NCBI RefSeq assembly: GCF_019665765.1
Contig: NZ_CP081150.1
Location: 3,493,674 to 3,557,673, forward strand
Length of the DNA: 64,000 nt
Direction: 5' to 3'
Source of the DNA: Deefgea tanakiae
GTDB taxonomy: Bacteria; Pseudomonadota; Gammaproteobacteria; Burkholderiales; Chitinibacteraceae
In this document: positions 8,857 through 18,199 of the stretch, one piece after another
Position numbering within the stretch: position 1 is the first letter of the stretch
Layout of the letters: each line of letters begins with the position of its first letter
Notes under the pieces: generated by a model
The model's input: only the letters and a program-made list of their open reading frames with translations
Told to the model about the DNA's origin: nothing
Database searches by the model: none
Made by a program: the position numbers and the translations under genes

Positions 8857-8883
8857 TTAGCACTCTCACTGTTTGAGTGCTAA
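8857..8883. promoter_or_regulatory. CIRCE element (HrcA operator) upstream of rpoH
   Basis: TTAGCACTC at 8857-8865 and GAGTGCTAA at 8875-8883 are separated by exactly 9 nt, a perfect match to the CIRCE consensus. HrcA binds CIRCE and represses heat-shock genes until protein-folding stress. The operator lies 51 nt before the rpoH start codon, with a TAATAT −10-like hexamer overlapping its right arm. Confidence 0.93.
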
Positions 8884-8934
8884 TATTTTATGTGTAGGGT
8901 GAGTAACAGGTTTGATTGACAGGAGAATAAAGCA

Positions 8935-9792
8935 ATGAGCAATGCGATGACACTTTCAACACTATCGGTTGGCGATAGTATTGAGCGCTATATTCAGCGT
9001 GTTAACGCCGTTCCTATGCTTTCGCCGCAAGAAGAACACGATTTGGCTACGCGCCATCAAGAAAATGGTGACGTGGAAGCTGCACGCCAGTTGGTGATGT
9101 CCCACTTGCGCGTCGTGGTTTCGATTGCGCGTGGTTATAGTGGCTACGGCTTACCGCAGGCGGATTTGATTCAAGAAGGTAATATTGGCCTGATGAAGGC
9201 GGTGAAACGTTTTGAAGCGACGCGTGGCGTGCGCTTATACTCATTCGCCGTGCATTGGATTAAAGCTGAAATTCACGAATATATTTTGCGCAATTGGCGC
9301 TTGGTGCGGATTGCAACGACCAAAGCACAGCGTAAATTGTTTTTTAATCTGCGCTCAATGAAAACCAGCTTTGCCGCTTTAACGCACACACAGGCCAAAG
9401 AGATCGCCGATGATTTGGGTGTGAAGCCTGAAGAAGTTCTCGAAATGGAAACCCGAATGACGGGGCAAGACGTTTCTTTGGTTGCTGATGATGGTGATGA
9501 TGATGGCTACGCGCCAATTGATTGGCTTGCTGATAGTCATAATGAACCCACTGCAGCTATTGCGCGCGCTAGTACGGATCGTTTGCAATCTACGGGGATT
9601 GTTGAGGCGTTGGATGGACTTGATGAACGAAGCCGTCGGATTATCGAAGCCCGTTGGCTGACTGATGAAGGGGAATCTTTGACTTTGCATGATTTGGCGG
9701 CGGAGTTTCAGGTTTCTGCAGAGCGTATTCGCCAGATTGAAACTAAAGCACTACAGAAGATGAAACAAGTGCTGCTGCCTGCTACGGTTTAG
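8935..9792 (+). CDS. rpoH: Heat-shock sigma factor RpoH (sigma-32)
   Basis: An alternative sigma factor for heat-shock promoters. The 285-aa protein has sigma region 2 (SHLRVVVSIARGY, LIQEGNIGLMKAVKRFE). The RpoH-box QRKLFFNLR at 132-140 separates RpoH from other group 3 sigma factors. Region 4 has a helix-turn-helix at the C-terminus (LTLHDLAAEFQVSAERIRQ). AGGAGAATAAAGCA precedes ATG 8935, a good Shine-Dalgarno. A perfect CIRCE operator upstream indicates HrcA control, and a terminator follows directly. Confidence 0.97.
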   Translation: MSNAMTLSTLSVGDSIERYIQRVNAVPMLSPQEEHDLATRHQENGDVEAARQLVMSHLRVVVSIARGYSGYGLPQADLIQEGNIGLMKAVKRFEATRGVRLYSFAVHWIKAEIHEYILRNWRLVRIATTKAQRKLFFNLRSMKTSFAALTHTQAKEIADDLGVKPEEVLEMETRMTGQDVSLVADDGDDDGYAPIDWLADSHNEPTAAIARASTDRLQSTGIVEALDGLDERSRRIIEARWLTDEGESLTLHDLAAEFQVSAERIRQIETKALQKMKQVLLPATV

Positions 9793-9810
9793 TTATTTAA
9801 GTCGTGATGA

Positions 9811-9837
9811 AAAGGACGCCTAGGCGTCCTTTTTTAT
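9811..9837 (+). terminator. Rho-independent terminator after rpoH
   Basis: A perfect 22-nt palindrome, AAAGGACGCC/GGCGTCCTTT around TA, is followed by a T-run. It starts 19 bases after the rpoH stop codon. Confidence 0.9.
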
Positions 9838-9906
9838 TTTTGAGTTCAAGAAAAGCTAAACTTAGACGATAATAGGGTAAGTCCTTGAAATAAATAGATA
9901 AATTTC

Positions 9907-10224
9907 ATGAAATCGGTTAAGTTTTTACAGCGAGCTCAAGGGTTTGCTGACTATGTTGTTCAAACATCGAGCGAGCTAACTGCTTCGCTACCGCAATCGG
10001 ATCTCTATTCCCGAAATCCCTCAACGAATATTCGCAAGAAAAAATTATCAGTTGGGCTGTGGGATGGCGCTGAGCGCCGTACTCACCAAGAGCGGCGAGG
10101 CAGCGATCGACGCAATGAAAGGCAATCCGCGATGCTGGATACGCGGGTGCGCGTAGATCGTCGACGTGAGGGCCGACGCCAAACTGATGAATTAGAGTTG
10201 CGATCTTTTTCGTGTCGCGTTTAG
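9907..10224 (+). CDS. Small Arg-rich protein of unknown function
   Basis: A 105-aa protein whose central third is densely basic, with repeated ERR/DRR motifs (ERRTHQERRGSDRRNERQ, then VRVDRRREGRRQ, about residues 56-92). Such paired-Arg segments occur in small betaproteobacterial hypothetical proteins, and some could bind nucleic acid. No signal peptide is present. The gene is preceded by the rpoH terminator and stands alone. Its stop codon overlaps the stop of a small membrane-protein gene on the other strand. I do not recognise a function. Confidence 0.6.
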   Translation: MKSVKFLQRAQGFADYVVQTSSELTASLPQSDLYSRNPSTNIRKKKLSVGLWDGAERRTHQERRGSDRRNERQSAMLDTRVRVDRRREGRRQTDELELRSFSCRV

Positions 10225-10388
10225 CGGAGTAGCTGCCAAATCAGCGCAATGATGCTGGCGGCAACTAAGACGCTGGCGCTGATATTGCTGATCCGATGCA
10301 ATTCTTTGCGATGCGATGGCAGCAGCATTCGCCATCCTACACAGCAAACTAAAATGAAGAGAAAAATATAAAGTAGTTTACCGCTCAT
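10221..10388 (-). CDS. Small membrane protein, unknown function (55 aa)
   Basis: A short frame from ATG 10388 to TAA 10221. The product starts MSGKLLYIFLFILVCCVGWR, a clear first membrane segment, followed by a short basic loop (SHRKELHRIS) and a second membrane segment (ASVLVAASIIALIWQLL). The two-helix hairpin layout and positive loop are what a real small membrane protein would show. No strong Shine-Dalgarno is visible. It converges on the Arg-rich gene, with 4 bases of shared stop region. Confidence 0.5.
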   Translation of the reverse strand: MSGKLLYIFLFILVCCVGWRMLLPSHRKELHRISNISASVLVAASIIALIWQLLR

Positions 10389-10563
10389 GGGTTCTGAATT
10401 GGCTCTAGATGTCCGGCTGTCGGGATTTTTTGGTGGAGTTTGTAAGTTTTGTGAAATTGCCTAAGATTTTACTTTAACTTGTGTGACCTTGAGGCTTATT
10501 CTAAAAGACTTTTGTTTAGAAATTATTTTTATCGCTAAATCATTGTATCAAAACACAAAATTT

Positions 10564-10592
10564 CCGGCACAACTTGTGCCGGTTTTTTTTTT
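10564..10592 (+). terminator. Strong plus-strand terminator with no obvious gene upstream
   Basis: CCGGCACA (10564-10571) pairs with TGTGCCGG (10575-10582), followed by ten T residues. It lies in the 338-base gap between the small membrane protein and mraZ. It might end the 9907-10224 transcript about 340 bases past that gene, or an unannotated small RNA. Bases 10389-10563 are AT-rich, with nothing else I can support. Confidence 0.8.
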
Positions 10593-10610
10593 GCTCTATA
10601 GTGAGTTTCG

Positions 10611-10645
10611 GTGGGGGAAAGTGGATAAAAGTGTACTTTTGTGGT
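10611..10645 (+). promoter_or_regulatory. MraZ-binding direct repeats upstream of mraZ
   Basis: Four units start with GTG at exact 10-nt spacing: GTGGGGGAAA (10611), GTGGATAAAA (10621), GTGTACTTTT (10631) and GTGGTGATAA (10641). MraZ is known to bind repeated TGGG-type boxes spaced by about one helical turn in front of its own operon, so this is the expected autoregulatory site. The first two units fit best. Confidence 0.75.
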
Positions 10646-10726
10646 GATAAATTCGTTAAAATCGCGGCGAAGGTAGAATGATTGATTTTTAGGCCGTAAG
10701 TCTGCGGCAATAGGTTCTGGCACAAG

Positions 10727-11164
10727 ATGTTTGGTGGCGTTTCTTCGATGAATTTGGACAGTAAAGGGCGATTGGCGATTCCAGCCAAGCATCGTGACGC
10801 CCTGCTTGCCCGTTCAGAAGGAAAACTAGTCATCACTGTTGAGCCTTCCGGTTGCTTGCTGATTTATCCAGAACCGGATTGGATTCCGGTGCGAGACCAG
10901 TTGAACACGCTCTCTGGCCCGCAAATGGGTCTACGGCGTTTGATCGTGGGTCATGCCGAAGAAATTGAGATGGATACGTCAGGCCGTATTTTGGTGCCTC
11001 CGGCATTGCGCCAGCGCGCTCAACTGGATAAAGCAGTCGCTTTAGTCGGTATGGGTAATAAGTTTGAATTGTGGGATGAAGCCAAGTGGAACGCCGTTAC
11101 TGATCTAGCAATGGCGATGGACCCACTGGAGCTGCAAAATAACATGCAAGGAATTGTGCTTTGA
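10727..11164 (+). CDS. mraZ: Transcriptional regulator MraZ
   Basis: The first gene of the division and cell-wall (dcw) cluster. MraZ forms a ring of AbrB-like domains and represses its own operon. The 145-aa protein has the two expected half-sites, DSKGRLAIP near residue 11 and DTSGRILVP near residue 84. ATG 10727 gives [11 protein letters not shown], the standard opening. The 10-nt direct repeats upstream are its likely operator. The stop overlaps the TTG start of rsmH. Confidence 0.96.
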   Translation: MFGGVSSMNLDSKGRLAIPAKHRDALLARSEGKLVITVEPSGCLLIYPEPDWIPVRDQLNTLSGPQMGLRRLIVGHAEEIEMDTSGRILVPPALRQRAQLDKAVALVGMGNKFELWDEAKWNAVTDLAMAMDPLELQNNMQGIVL

Positions 11165-12111
11165 GTGAAGTGGTAACAGCGAACTTCGTGCATTGCACGG
11201 TATTACTCAATGAGGCTGTCGACGCGTTAGCGATTCAGCCGGATGGTGTGTATGTCGATTGTACTTTTGGTCGTGGTGGTCATTCACGGTTGATTTTGTC
11301 AAAACTCGGCCCAAATGGCCGCTTAATCGCATTTGATAAAGACTTGCATGCGATTGCCGAAGCCGCAACGATTACTGATCCACGCTTTACGATTGTCCAT
11401 GAAGGCTTTGTGACCTTAGCAGACTCGTTGGCGAAATTAGGCGTCACTCAGATTGATGGATTGTTGATGGATTTGGGTGTGTCATCGCCGCAGTTGGATG
11501 ACGGTTCGCGTGGTTTTAGTTTTAGATTTGATGCGCCGCTGGATATGCGTATGGATACAACGCGGGGCATGACGGCGGCAGAGTGGCTTAATTCTGCCGA
11601 AGAAAAAGAAATTGCAGAGGTGGTAAAAGATTATGGCGAAGAACGGTTTGCTCGGCAGGTTGCAGCAGCGATTGTTACGCGTAGGGCAAGCGAACCTTTT
11701 GTTACAACAGGAGAACTTGCCGAGGTCGTGGCAACGGCAGTCCGTACCCGCGAGCCGGGCCAGAACCCGGCGACGCGTACCTTCCAAGCTGTACGGATTT
11801 ACATCAATCGCGAGCTTGAAGAGCTTTCGTTAACACTGCCACAAGCCTTGGGGTTGCTAAAAATTGGTGGTCGCTTGTCGGTTATTGCATTTCACTCCCT
11901 AGAAGATCGAATTGTGAAGCGCTTCATTCAGGATGCTGCAAAGGGTGACCATTTGCCATCTCGTTTACCGGTGCGGGCGAGTGAAATCGCTGAAGCACCA
12001 CTGCGTGTGATGGGCAAACCGATTCGCGCTACTGAAGCAGAATTAAAACAAAACCCAAGGGCGCGTAGCGCCATTTTACGTATTGCTGAGCGTACAGCGG
12101 GGCCATTGTGA
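11161..12111 (+). CDS. rsmH: 16S rRNA (cytosine(1402)-N4)-methyltransferase
   Basis: RsmH (MraW) methylates N4 of C1402 in the 16S rRNA decoding centre. The 316-aa protein has the SAM motif [10 protein letters not shown] near 33-42, [11 protein letters not shown] around 106, and the C-terminal signature [16 protein letters not shown]. The start is TTG 11161, with AAGGA 9 nt upstream, overlapping the mraZ stop; GTG 11170 is an in-frame alternative. The gene overlaps ftsL by 4 bp. Confidence 0.96.
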   Translation: MSEVVTANFVHCTVLLNEAVDALAIQPDGVYVDCTFGRGGHSRLILSKLGPNGRLIAFDKDLHAIAEAATITDPRFTIVHEGFVTLADSLAKLGVTQIDGLLMDLGVSSPQLDDGSRGFSFRFDAPLDMRMDTTRGMTAAEWLNSAEEKEIAEVVKDYGEERFARQVAAAIVTRRASEPFVTTGELAEVVATAVRTREPGQNPATRTFQAVRIYINRELEELSLTLPQALGLLKIGGRLSVIAFHSLEDRIVKRFIQDAAKGDHLPSRLPVRASEIAEAPLRVMGKPIRATEAELKQNPRARSAILRIAERTAGPL

Positions 12112-12407
12112 CCCGCTTGAATATGTTTTTGTTAGCGGTTTTGGTGATTTGCGCTTTGGCTGTGGTGACCAGCCGCCATAAAGCCAGGAAGTTATTTATT
12201 GAGCTGCAAAAAGAAGATGTGCTCACTAAAAAACTCGATGTTGAATGGGGGCAATTGCAGCTAGAGCAGAGTACTTGGGCCATGCACTCGAGGATAGAGC
12301 AAGAAGCGCAGCATAATTTAGGGATGCAAGTTGCACCTTCAAATCGTACGCAAGTAATTTTAGAGCATGGCCAAGTGGTAAAAAAACCTGAGGTCAAAGA
12401 TTTGTAA
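12108..12407 (+). CDS. ftsL: Cell division protein FtsL
   Basis: A small bitopic division protein that joins FtsB and FtsQ to activate FtsWI. The 99-aa product has one membrane segment near residues 5-22 ([17 protein letters not shown]) and a periplasmic coiled coil (about 25-70, [20 protein letters not shown]). GTG 12108 overlaps the rsmH stop. It ends at the first base of ftsI, so translation is probably coupled. Confidence 0.93.
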   Translation: MTRLNMFLLAVLVICALAVVTSRHKARKLFIELQKEDVLTKKLDVEWGQLQLEQSTWAMHSRIEQEAQHNLGMQVAPSNRTQVILEHGQVVKKPEVKDL

Positions 12408-14260
12408 TGGCCTTAATGAGTAAAGCAGCCGGAAATCGAGGCGCAAGATTTAGCAGTCCACCAAAAGCCAAGTTAGAACGTTGGCGAGTATGGGTCGTGC
12501 TCGGTGGTTTACTGATGCTCTTGAGTGGTTTGTTGGGGCGCGGGCTGTATTTACAAGTTTGGAATGACGGATTTTTGCAAGACCAAGGTGATGCGCGTTA
12601 CCGCCGCACTTTAAAGCTTGAAGCCAATCGCGGCATGATTACCGATCGAAATGGTGAGCCATTGGCCATTTCGACGCCAGTGCAGTCGATTTGGATGAGC
12701 CCACGCAGTATGGCGGTTTTATCAGCAGGACAAACACGACCTGTTGATTGGAAGCCAGCGAATGACGATGAGCTGATTCCGATGTCGCTGGAAGAGATTA
12801 AAAAATTAGAAAAGCATTTGCAGTTAGCACCGAATGAATTATTGAAAAAGCTCAGTGCATCAAGAAAAAATTCTCAGGGCAAAGAGGTTAAGTCTGATTT
12901 CTTGTGGGTAAAGCGTCATATCTCGCCGACAGATGCCAAGTCATTAATGGCAATGAAAATTCCTGGCGTGTATTCGCAAACTGAATATCGGCGCTATTAC
13001 CCCGCAGGTGAGGTGATGGCGCACATTATTGGCTTTACCGATATTGATGGTAAAGGCCAAGAAGGTTTTGAATTAACGCGTGAAAAAATGCTGGCAGGTA
13101 AGCCTGGCTCTCGAACTGTGATTCGAGATCGGCGTGGTTACATCGTTGAAGACGTTTCAACGATTATTCCGCCACAAGAAGGACAAACTTTGCAATTGTC
13201 GATTGATCGCCGGATTCAGTATTTGGCCTACCGAGAATTGAAAAATGCCGTTGAAACATCGGGCGCAGTGGGTGGTGCGATTGTGGTTCTGGATGCACGT
13301 ACGGGTGAAGTATTGGCCTTGGCCAATGCGCCATCGTACAACCCGAACAGCCGAGCCAAGATTGACCCCTCGCATAAGCGGAACCGCGCTTTGACTGATT
13401 TGTATGAGCCAGGCTCAACGATGAAGGCGATTACCGTAGCGATGGCGCTCAATGCGGGCAAAGTGACGCCACAGACCGTAATCCAAACGGGTAATGGCAC
13501 GATGGCGATTGGCCCGAATAGGGTGAAGGATGATCACCCCGTCGGAGCTGCAACGGTTGAGCACATTATGCAGAAGTCTTCCAATGTGGGGACGGCCAAA
13601 ATGGCACTCATGATGGATAGGGAAGCGGCTTGGAATTTTTATAAAGACGTTGGTTTTGGTGAAGTGCCACACACCGGTTTCCCAGGTGAAGCTGCTGGGC
13701 GCTTAAGACCTTGGAAAAATTGGCGACCGATTGAAGAGGCCACCATGGGTTTTGGTTACGGGATGTCGGTTAGCTTGATGCAAATGGCGCGCTCGTATCA
13801 GTTGTTTGCAGGCAATGGCGAAATTCATCCGGTGACCTTTACCAAGTTGGTAGCACCAGCACCAGGAAAGCAGGTGGTTTCAGCCAAGACGGCAGAGCAA
13901 GTGCGAAAAATGTTGGAGATGGTGACTTTGCCAGGGGGTACGGCAACCCGAGCGCAGGTCGTTGGGTACCGAGTCGGTGGCAAAACAGGCACAGCGAAAA
14001 AATTAGTTAACGGCGCGTATTCAGATACTGCGCGGGTTGCTTCTTTTGTGGGTTTGGCGCCGATCTCTGATCCTCGCTTGATTGTAGCAATCATGATTGA
14101 TGAGCCAAGCTTTGCTTTACGGTATGGTGGTCTAGTTGCAGCACCGATTTTTAGTAGTGTCGTAGCGGGTAGTTTGCGAATGCTTGGCGTACCGCCAGAT
14201 GCGCCAACCACCAATATTTTCTTACCGAGTCAAGAATTAGAAGTAAAGGAAGAGACATGA
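12407..14260 (+). CDS. ftsI: Peptidoglycan DD-transpeptidase FtsI (PBP3; penA type)
   Basis: The class B penicillin-binding protein that cross-links septal peptidoglycan with FtsW. The 617-aa product has an N-terminal membrane anchor (about residues 27-46), a pedestal domain, and a transpeptidase domain. The latter has the active-site STMK (Ser near 337), SSN near 391-393 and KTG near 526. Its place between ftsL and murE is standard. It overlaps murE by 4 bp (ATGA). Confidence 0.97.
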   Translation: MALMSKAAGNRGARFSSPPKAKLERWRVWVVLGGLLMLLSGLLGRGLYLQVWNDGFLQDQGDARYRRTLKLEANRGMITDRNGEPLAISTPVQSIWMSPRSMAVLSAGQTRPVDWKPANDDELIPMSLEEIKKLEKHLQLAPNELLKKLSASRKNSQGKEVKSDFLWVKRHISPTDAKSLMAMKIPGVYSQTEYRRYYPAGEVMAHIIGFTDIDGKGQEGFELTREKMLAGKPGSRTVIRDRRGYIVEDVSTIIPPQEGQTLQLSIDRRIQYLAYRELKNAVETSGAVGGAIVVLDARTGEVLALANAPSYNPNSRAKIDPSHKRNRALTDLYEPGSTMKAITVAMALNAGKVTPQTVIQTGNGTMAIGPNRVKDDHPVGAATVEHIMQKSSNVGTAKMALMMDREAAWNFYKDVGFGEVPHTGFPGEAAGRLRPWKNWRPIEEATMGFGYGMSVSLMQMARSYQLFAGNGEIHPVTFTKLVAPAPGKQVVSAKTAEQVRKMLEMVTLPGGTATRAQVVGYRVGGKTGTAKKLVNGAYSDTARVASFVGLAPISDPRLIVAIMIDEPSFALRYGGLVAAPIFSSVVAGSLRMLGVPPDAPTTNIFLPSQELEVKEET

Positions 14261-15744
14261 AGCCTGCGAGCTGGGAATTGCCTGCCTTTGATTTGTCTGC
14301 GGTGATTGATTTAGTCGGTGGTCGGCCTATGGTCGTCGATAGCCGCAAGGTCGTGGCGGGGGATGTGTTCTTTGCTTTTCAGGGCGAGTATGCCGATGGC
14401 CGTCAGTTTATCGCAGATGCCATCGCGAATGGCGCAGCGGCTGTAGTGTGGGAAGAAGAGGATTTTGCATGGAATCCAGCTTGGGATGTTAAGAATTTAG
14501 CCGTGCCTGCTTTGCGATATCAGGCGGGTATCATTGCGTGTGCCATATTAAATAATGACTCTGGGTTGATGCCTGTAGTGGGTATTACCGGCACCAATGG
14601 TAAAACATCGATTGCCAATTGGTTGGCGCAAGCGTTTGACAGTTTGGGAAATAAAACTGGCGTGCTGGGTACGCTGGGTAATGGTTTTTTAGGTGAGCTC
14701 GAAAGCTCAACGCACACCACGCTAGATCCGATTGGCGTACAGAATTGGTTAGCTAAATTTCGCACGCATGGTGCGACGCATGCCGTGATGGAGGTTTCTT
14801 CACACGGTTTAGTGCAAGCGCGGGCGCATGGTGTGCCGTTTAAAACGGCGGTGTTTACCAATTTAACCCGCGATCATTTGGATTACCACGGCACGATGGC
14901 CGCGTATGCGGCAGCAAAAGCCAAGCTGTTTGAATGGGACGGTTTGCAAACGGCTGTAATTAATGCCGATGACGCTTTCGGTCGAGAGTTATTAGAATTC
15001 ACCACCGCGCCAAAAGTGTATTCCTATGGCTTTAGCCAAGGGAATTTACGCGTAAAGCATTTTGAATCGTCACTCGATGGTCTTTCTTTGGTCGTTGACA
15101 CTCCTTTGGGTGAAGCGGCTATCAATTCGCCGCTGCTTGGGCGCTTTAACGTGAGTAATTTACTGGCGTGTTTAGGCGTATTGCTAGCTGATGGTGTCGC
15201 GCTTGAAGACGCATGCCGTGTCCTAGGCCAGATTCGTTCTGCACCAGGCCGGATGCAGTGTCTGGGCGGTTTTGGCAAGCCGATGGTGGTGGTTGACTAC
15301 GCCCATACGCCTGATGCTCTGGAAAAAGCCTTGCTCACACTGCGTGAGGCGATGCCTGTGAATTCACGCCTTTATTGTGTTTTTGGTTGTGGCGGGGATA
15401 GAGATACGGGTAAGCGCCCATTGATGGGGGAAATCGCTTGCCGATTAGCCGATGCCGTCGTGGTGACCAGTGACAATCCGCGTACAGAAAAGCCGCGTGA
15501 GATTATTGAACAAATTGTAGCGGGTGTTGAAGGCGTTCCCGGTACGGGCAATGCCAATTATGCAATTGAGTCGGATCGATTTCATGCGATTAGCGACACC
15601 ATTGATATGGCAGCGAGTACGGATGTGATTTTGATTGCTGGTAAAGGGCATGAAACGTATCAGGAAATTATGGGCGTACGCCAACATTTTGATGATGTAG
15701 AAGTCGCAAGTGCCGCATTGGCGAAAAAAGTAATAAGGAAGTAA
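14257..15744 (+). CDS. murE: UDP-MurNAc-tripeptide synthetase (meso-DAP-adding) MurE
   Basis: An ATP-dependent ligase that adds the third residue to UDP-MurNAc-dipeptide in the cytoplasm. The 495-aa protein has the ATP loop GTNGKTS near 111, the Mur-ligase TRDHLDYHG motif, and DNPRTE near 406. The DNPR motif indicates meso-diaminopimelate as substrate, as expected for a Gram-negative organism. Its start overlaps the ftsI stop and its stop overlaps the murF start by one base. Confidence 0.97.
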   Translation: MKPASWELPAFDLSAVIDLVGGRPMVVDSRKVVAGDVFFAFQGEYADGRQFIADAIANGAAAVVWEEEDFAWNPAWDVKNLAVPALRYQAGIIACAILNNDSGLMPVVGITGTNGKTSIANWLAQAFDSLGNKTGVLGTLGNGFLGELESSTHTTLDPIGVQNWLAKFRTHGATHAVMEVSSHGLVQARAHGVPFKTAVFTNLTRDHLDYHGTMAAYAAAKAKLFEWDGLQTAVINADDAFGRELLEFTTAPKVYSYGFSQGNLRVKHFESSLDGLSLVVDTPLGEAAINSPLLGRFNVSNLLACLGVLLADGVALEDACRVLGQIRSAPGRMQCLGGFGKPMVVVDYAHTPDALEKALLTLREAMPVNSRLYCVFGCGGDRDTGKRPLMGEIACRLADAVVVTSDNPRTEKPREIIEQIVAGVEGVPGTGNANYAIESDRFHAISDTIDMAASTDVILIAGKGHETYQEIMGVRQHFDDVEVASAALAKKVIRK

Positions 15745-17117
15745 TGATGTTGAATTTGCAGGAAACTGCGCAAGCGCTCAATGCCAAGCTACAGGGAAAT
15801 CCTGAGTTGGTGTTTATGCGCGTCACCACGGATAGCCGCGACATTCGCGCGGGTGATTTGTTTGTTGCACTCAAAGGTGAGCGTTTTGATGCGCATGATT
15901 TTGTCGCGCAAGCATTCGCACAAGGTGCGGTTGCGGTGATGGTTGAGCATGCCGTGGACGGCAATTGCATTATCGTCGCTGATACCTTGTTGGCTTTGGG
16001 TGAGTTAGCAGGGTATTGGCGTGCAAGGCATGCGGCAAAACCGTTAGTGGCAATTACTGGCAGTAATGGTAAAACATCGCTAAAAGAAATGTTGGCTTCG
16101 ATTCTGGCGGTGAATGCCGGTAGCGCCGACTTGGTGCATGCGACCAAAGGCAATTTGAATAACCATATTGGCTTGCCGTTAACGCTATTGGGAATTCGTG
16201 CTGAGCATCGTTTTGTCGTGGCCGAGATGGGGATGAACCATTTTGGCGAGATTGATTACCTCACTAATATTGCGCGTCCAGACGTAGCGGTGGTGAATAA
16301 CGCGGGCGCAGCGCACTTAGAAGCTTTGGGTTCAGTTGCGGGAGTTGCCAAAGCAAAAGGTGAGATTTTTGCTGGCTTGGTCGGTAATGGCGTAGCCATT
16401 ATCAATGCCGATGATGAGTTTGCAGGTTTCTGGCGTGAATTAGCCAGCTCGCATTCACAAATCTCATTTGGTTTACAAGACGCAGAAATCTCTGCCGAGC
16501 AAGTTCAACTATTGGCCAGTGGCAGTGTATTCAAATTGGCGACGCCGTTGGGCTCAGCAGAAGTATCACTGGTCGTGCCGGGATTACACAATGTCCGCAA
16601 TGCACTGGCTGCAGCAGCATCGGCCATCGCTTTGCAAATTCCATTGGCTGATATTGCTACGGGATTATCAGCATGGGGTGGCGTTAAGGGCCGATTGCAA
16701 GCTAAACGTGCTGCTAATGGCGCGAGTATTTTAGATGACACTTATAACGCCAATCCCGACTCAATGCGCGCAGCGGTTGATGTATTAGCTGCGATTGGTG
16801 CAAGCAGTACCGAGCCAACGGTGCTGGTATTGGGTGATATGGGCGAAGTTGGCGAGGATGCGGCAGAGCGTCACGCTGAAATCGGCGCATATGCACGCCA
16901 TCAAGGCATCGGCGCATTGTTTGCCCTTGGCGAGCACATGGCTCACGCCGTAGCTGAATTTGGCGAAGGCGCTCAGCATTTTGCAAACAAAGCTGATTTA
17001 TTGCTCGCACTCACTCAAGCCGTGACACAGCAATCACACGTTTTAGTAAAAGGTTCGCGATTTATGCGAATGGAAGAAGTTGTTATTGCTTTAGAAGGAG
17101 TACAGCCATGTTGCTGA
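15744..17117 (+). CDS. murF: UDP-MurNAc-pentapeptide synthetase MurF
   Basis: Adds D-Ala-D-Ala to UDP-MurNAc-tripeptide. The 457-aa ligase has [11 protein letters not shown] near 109, the [11 protein letters not shown] segment, and [12 protein letters not shown] near 332-343. Two ATG codons in tandem (15744, 15747) are possible starts. The 3' end overlaps mraY by 10 bp, which supports coupled translation within the cell-wall operon. Confidence 0.96.
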   Translation: MMLNLQETAQALNAKLQGNPELVFMRVTTDSRDIRAGDLFVALKGERFDAHDFVAQAFAQGAVAVMVEHAVDGNCIIVADTLLALGELAGYWRARHAAKPLVAITGSNGKTSLKEMLASILAVNAGSADLVHATKGNLNNHIGLPLTLLGIRAEHRFVVAEMGMNHFGEIDYLTNIARPDVAVVNNAGAAHLEALGSVAGVAKAKGEIFAGLVGNGVAIINADDEFAGFWRELASSHSQISFGLQDAEISAEQVQLLASGSVFKLATPLGSAEVSLVVPGLHNVRNALAAAASAIALQIPLADIATGLSAWGGVKGRLQAKRAANGASILDDTYNANPDSMRAAVDVLAAIGASSTEPTVLVLGDMGEVGEDAAERHAEIGAYARHQGIGALFALGEHMAHAVAEFGEGAQHFANKADLLLALTQAVTQQSHVLVKGSRFMRMEEVVIALEGVQPCC

Positions 17118-18193
17118 TGTTGTTGCAATGGCTCGGCGAATCGGTTCGCGCCTTTAATGTATTTAATTACCTAACGTTGCGTGCAGTTTTGGCAACGATT
17201 ACCGCTTTGACGATTTCATGGACTTTAGGCCCATGGGTAATTCGCAAATTAGCTGAGTTAAAAGTTGGCCAAGCAGTACGAGATGATGGCCCACAAACGC
17301 ATTTGATTAAAGCCGGCACGCCTACGATGGGCGGCACGCTGATTTTGCTATCGATTGGTCTGACTACCTTACTGTGGGGCGACTTGCGTAATCAATACAT
17401 TTGGTTGGTACTCGTCGTGACCTTGGCTACGGGCGTGATTGGTTTTGTTGATGATTACAAAAAAGTAGCGCTCAAAAATCCAAAGGGTTTGTCGGCCAAG
17501 GCCAAAATGTTTTGGCAATCGGCAATTGCGATTGGTGCGGGTTTATTTTTGGTTAACTTTGGTAGTGATGCGAGCAATACCGGTTTCATTATTCCATTTT
17601 ACAAAGAAATCCTTTATCCATTTGGTGCCATTGGTTTTTGTATCTTGACCTATTTCGTCATTGTGGGGACGAGTAATGCGGTCAATCTTACCGATGGCTT
17701 GGATGGCTTGGCGATTATGCCGGTGGTGTTGGTCGCTGGCGCGTTTTGTATTTTTGCCTATGTGGCAGGCAATTTTAAATTTGCAACTTACCTTGGTGTT
17801 CCCCATGTGGCGGGTGCAGGTGAATTGATTGTTTTCTGTGCGGCAATTGTTGGCGCAGGCTTGGGCTTTTTATGGTTCAACGCTTATCCGGCTGAAGTCT
17901 TCATGGGCGACGTTGGCGCGTTGGCGCTTGGTGCCGGTTTAGGCGTGGTGGCGGTGATTGTTCGTCAAGAAATCGTTTTATTGATTATGGGCGGCGTGTT
18001 TGTCGTTGAGGCGCTCTCGGTGATGATCCAAGTTGCAAGTTTCAAAATGACGGGCAAGCGGGTGTTCCGAATGGCACCCTTGCATCATCACTATGAATTG
18101 AAGGGCTGGAAAGAAACCCAAGTGGTGGTTCGTTTCTGGATTATCACCATGCTTTTGGTCTTGGTAGGCTTAGCCACCTTGAAACTACGGTAG
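17108..18193 (+). CDS. mraY: Phospho-MurNAc-pentapeptide transferase MraY
   Basis: An integral membrane enzyme that transfers phospho-MurNAc-pentapeptide to undecaprenyl phosphate, giving lipid I. The 361-aa protein has about ten membrane segments. Family motifs are FVDDYKKV (about 116-123), NLTDGLDGL (about 196-204) and the [11 protein letters not shown] loop (about 322-332). The ATG lies inside murF; AAGGAG is 6 nt upstream. Six bases separate it from murD. Confidence 0.97.
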   Translation: MLLMLLQWLGESVRAFNVFNYLTLRAVLATITALTISWTLGPWVIRKLAELKVGQAVRDDGPQTHLIKAGTPTMGGTLILLSIGLTTLLWGDLRNQYIWLVLVVTLATGVIGFVDDYKKVALKNPKGLSAKAKMFWQSAIAIGAGLFLVNFGSDASNTGFIIPFYKEILYPFGAIGFCILTYFVIVGTSNAVNLTDGLDGLAIMPVVLVAGAFCIFAYVAGNFKFATYLGVPHVAGAGELIVFCAAIVGAGLGFLWFNAYPAEVFMGDVGALALGAGLGVVAVIVRQEIVLLIMGGVFVVEALSVMIQVASFKMTGKRVFRMAPLHHHYELKGWKETQVVVRFWIITMLLVLVGLATLKLR

Positions 18194-18199
18194 GCGAAG

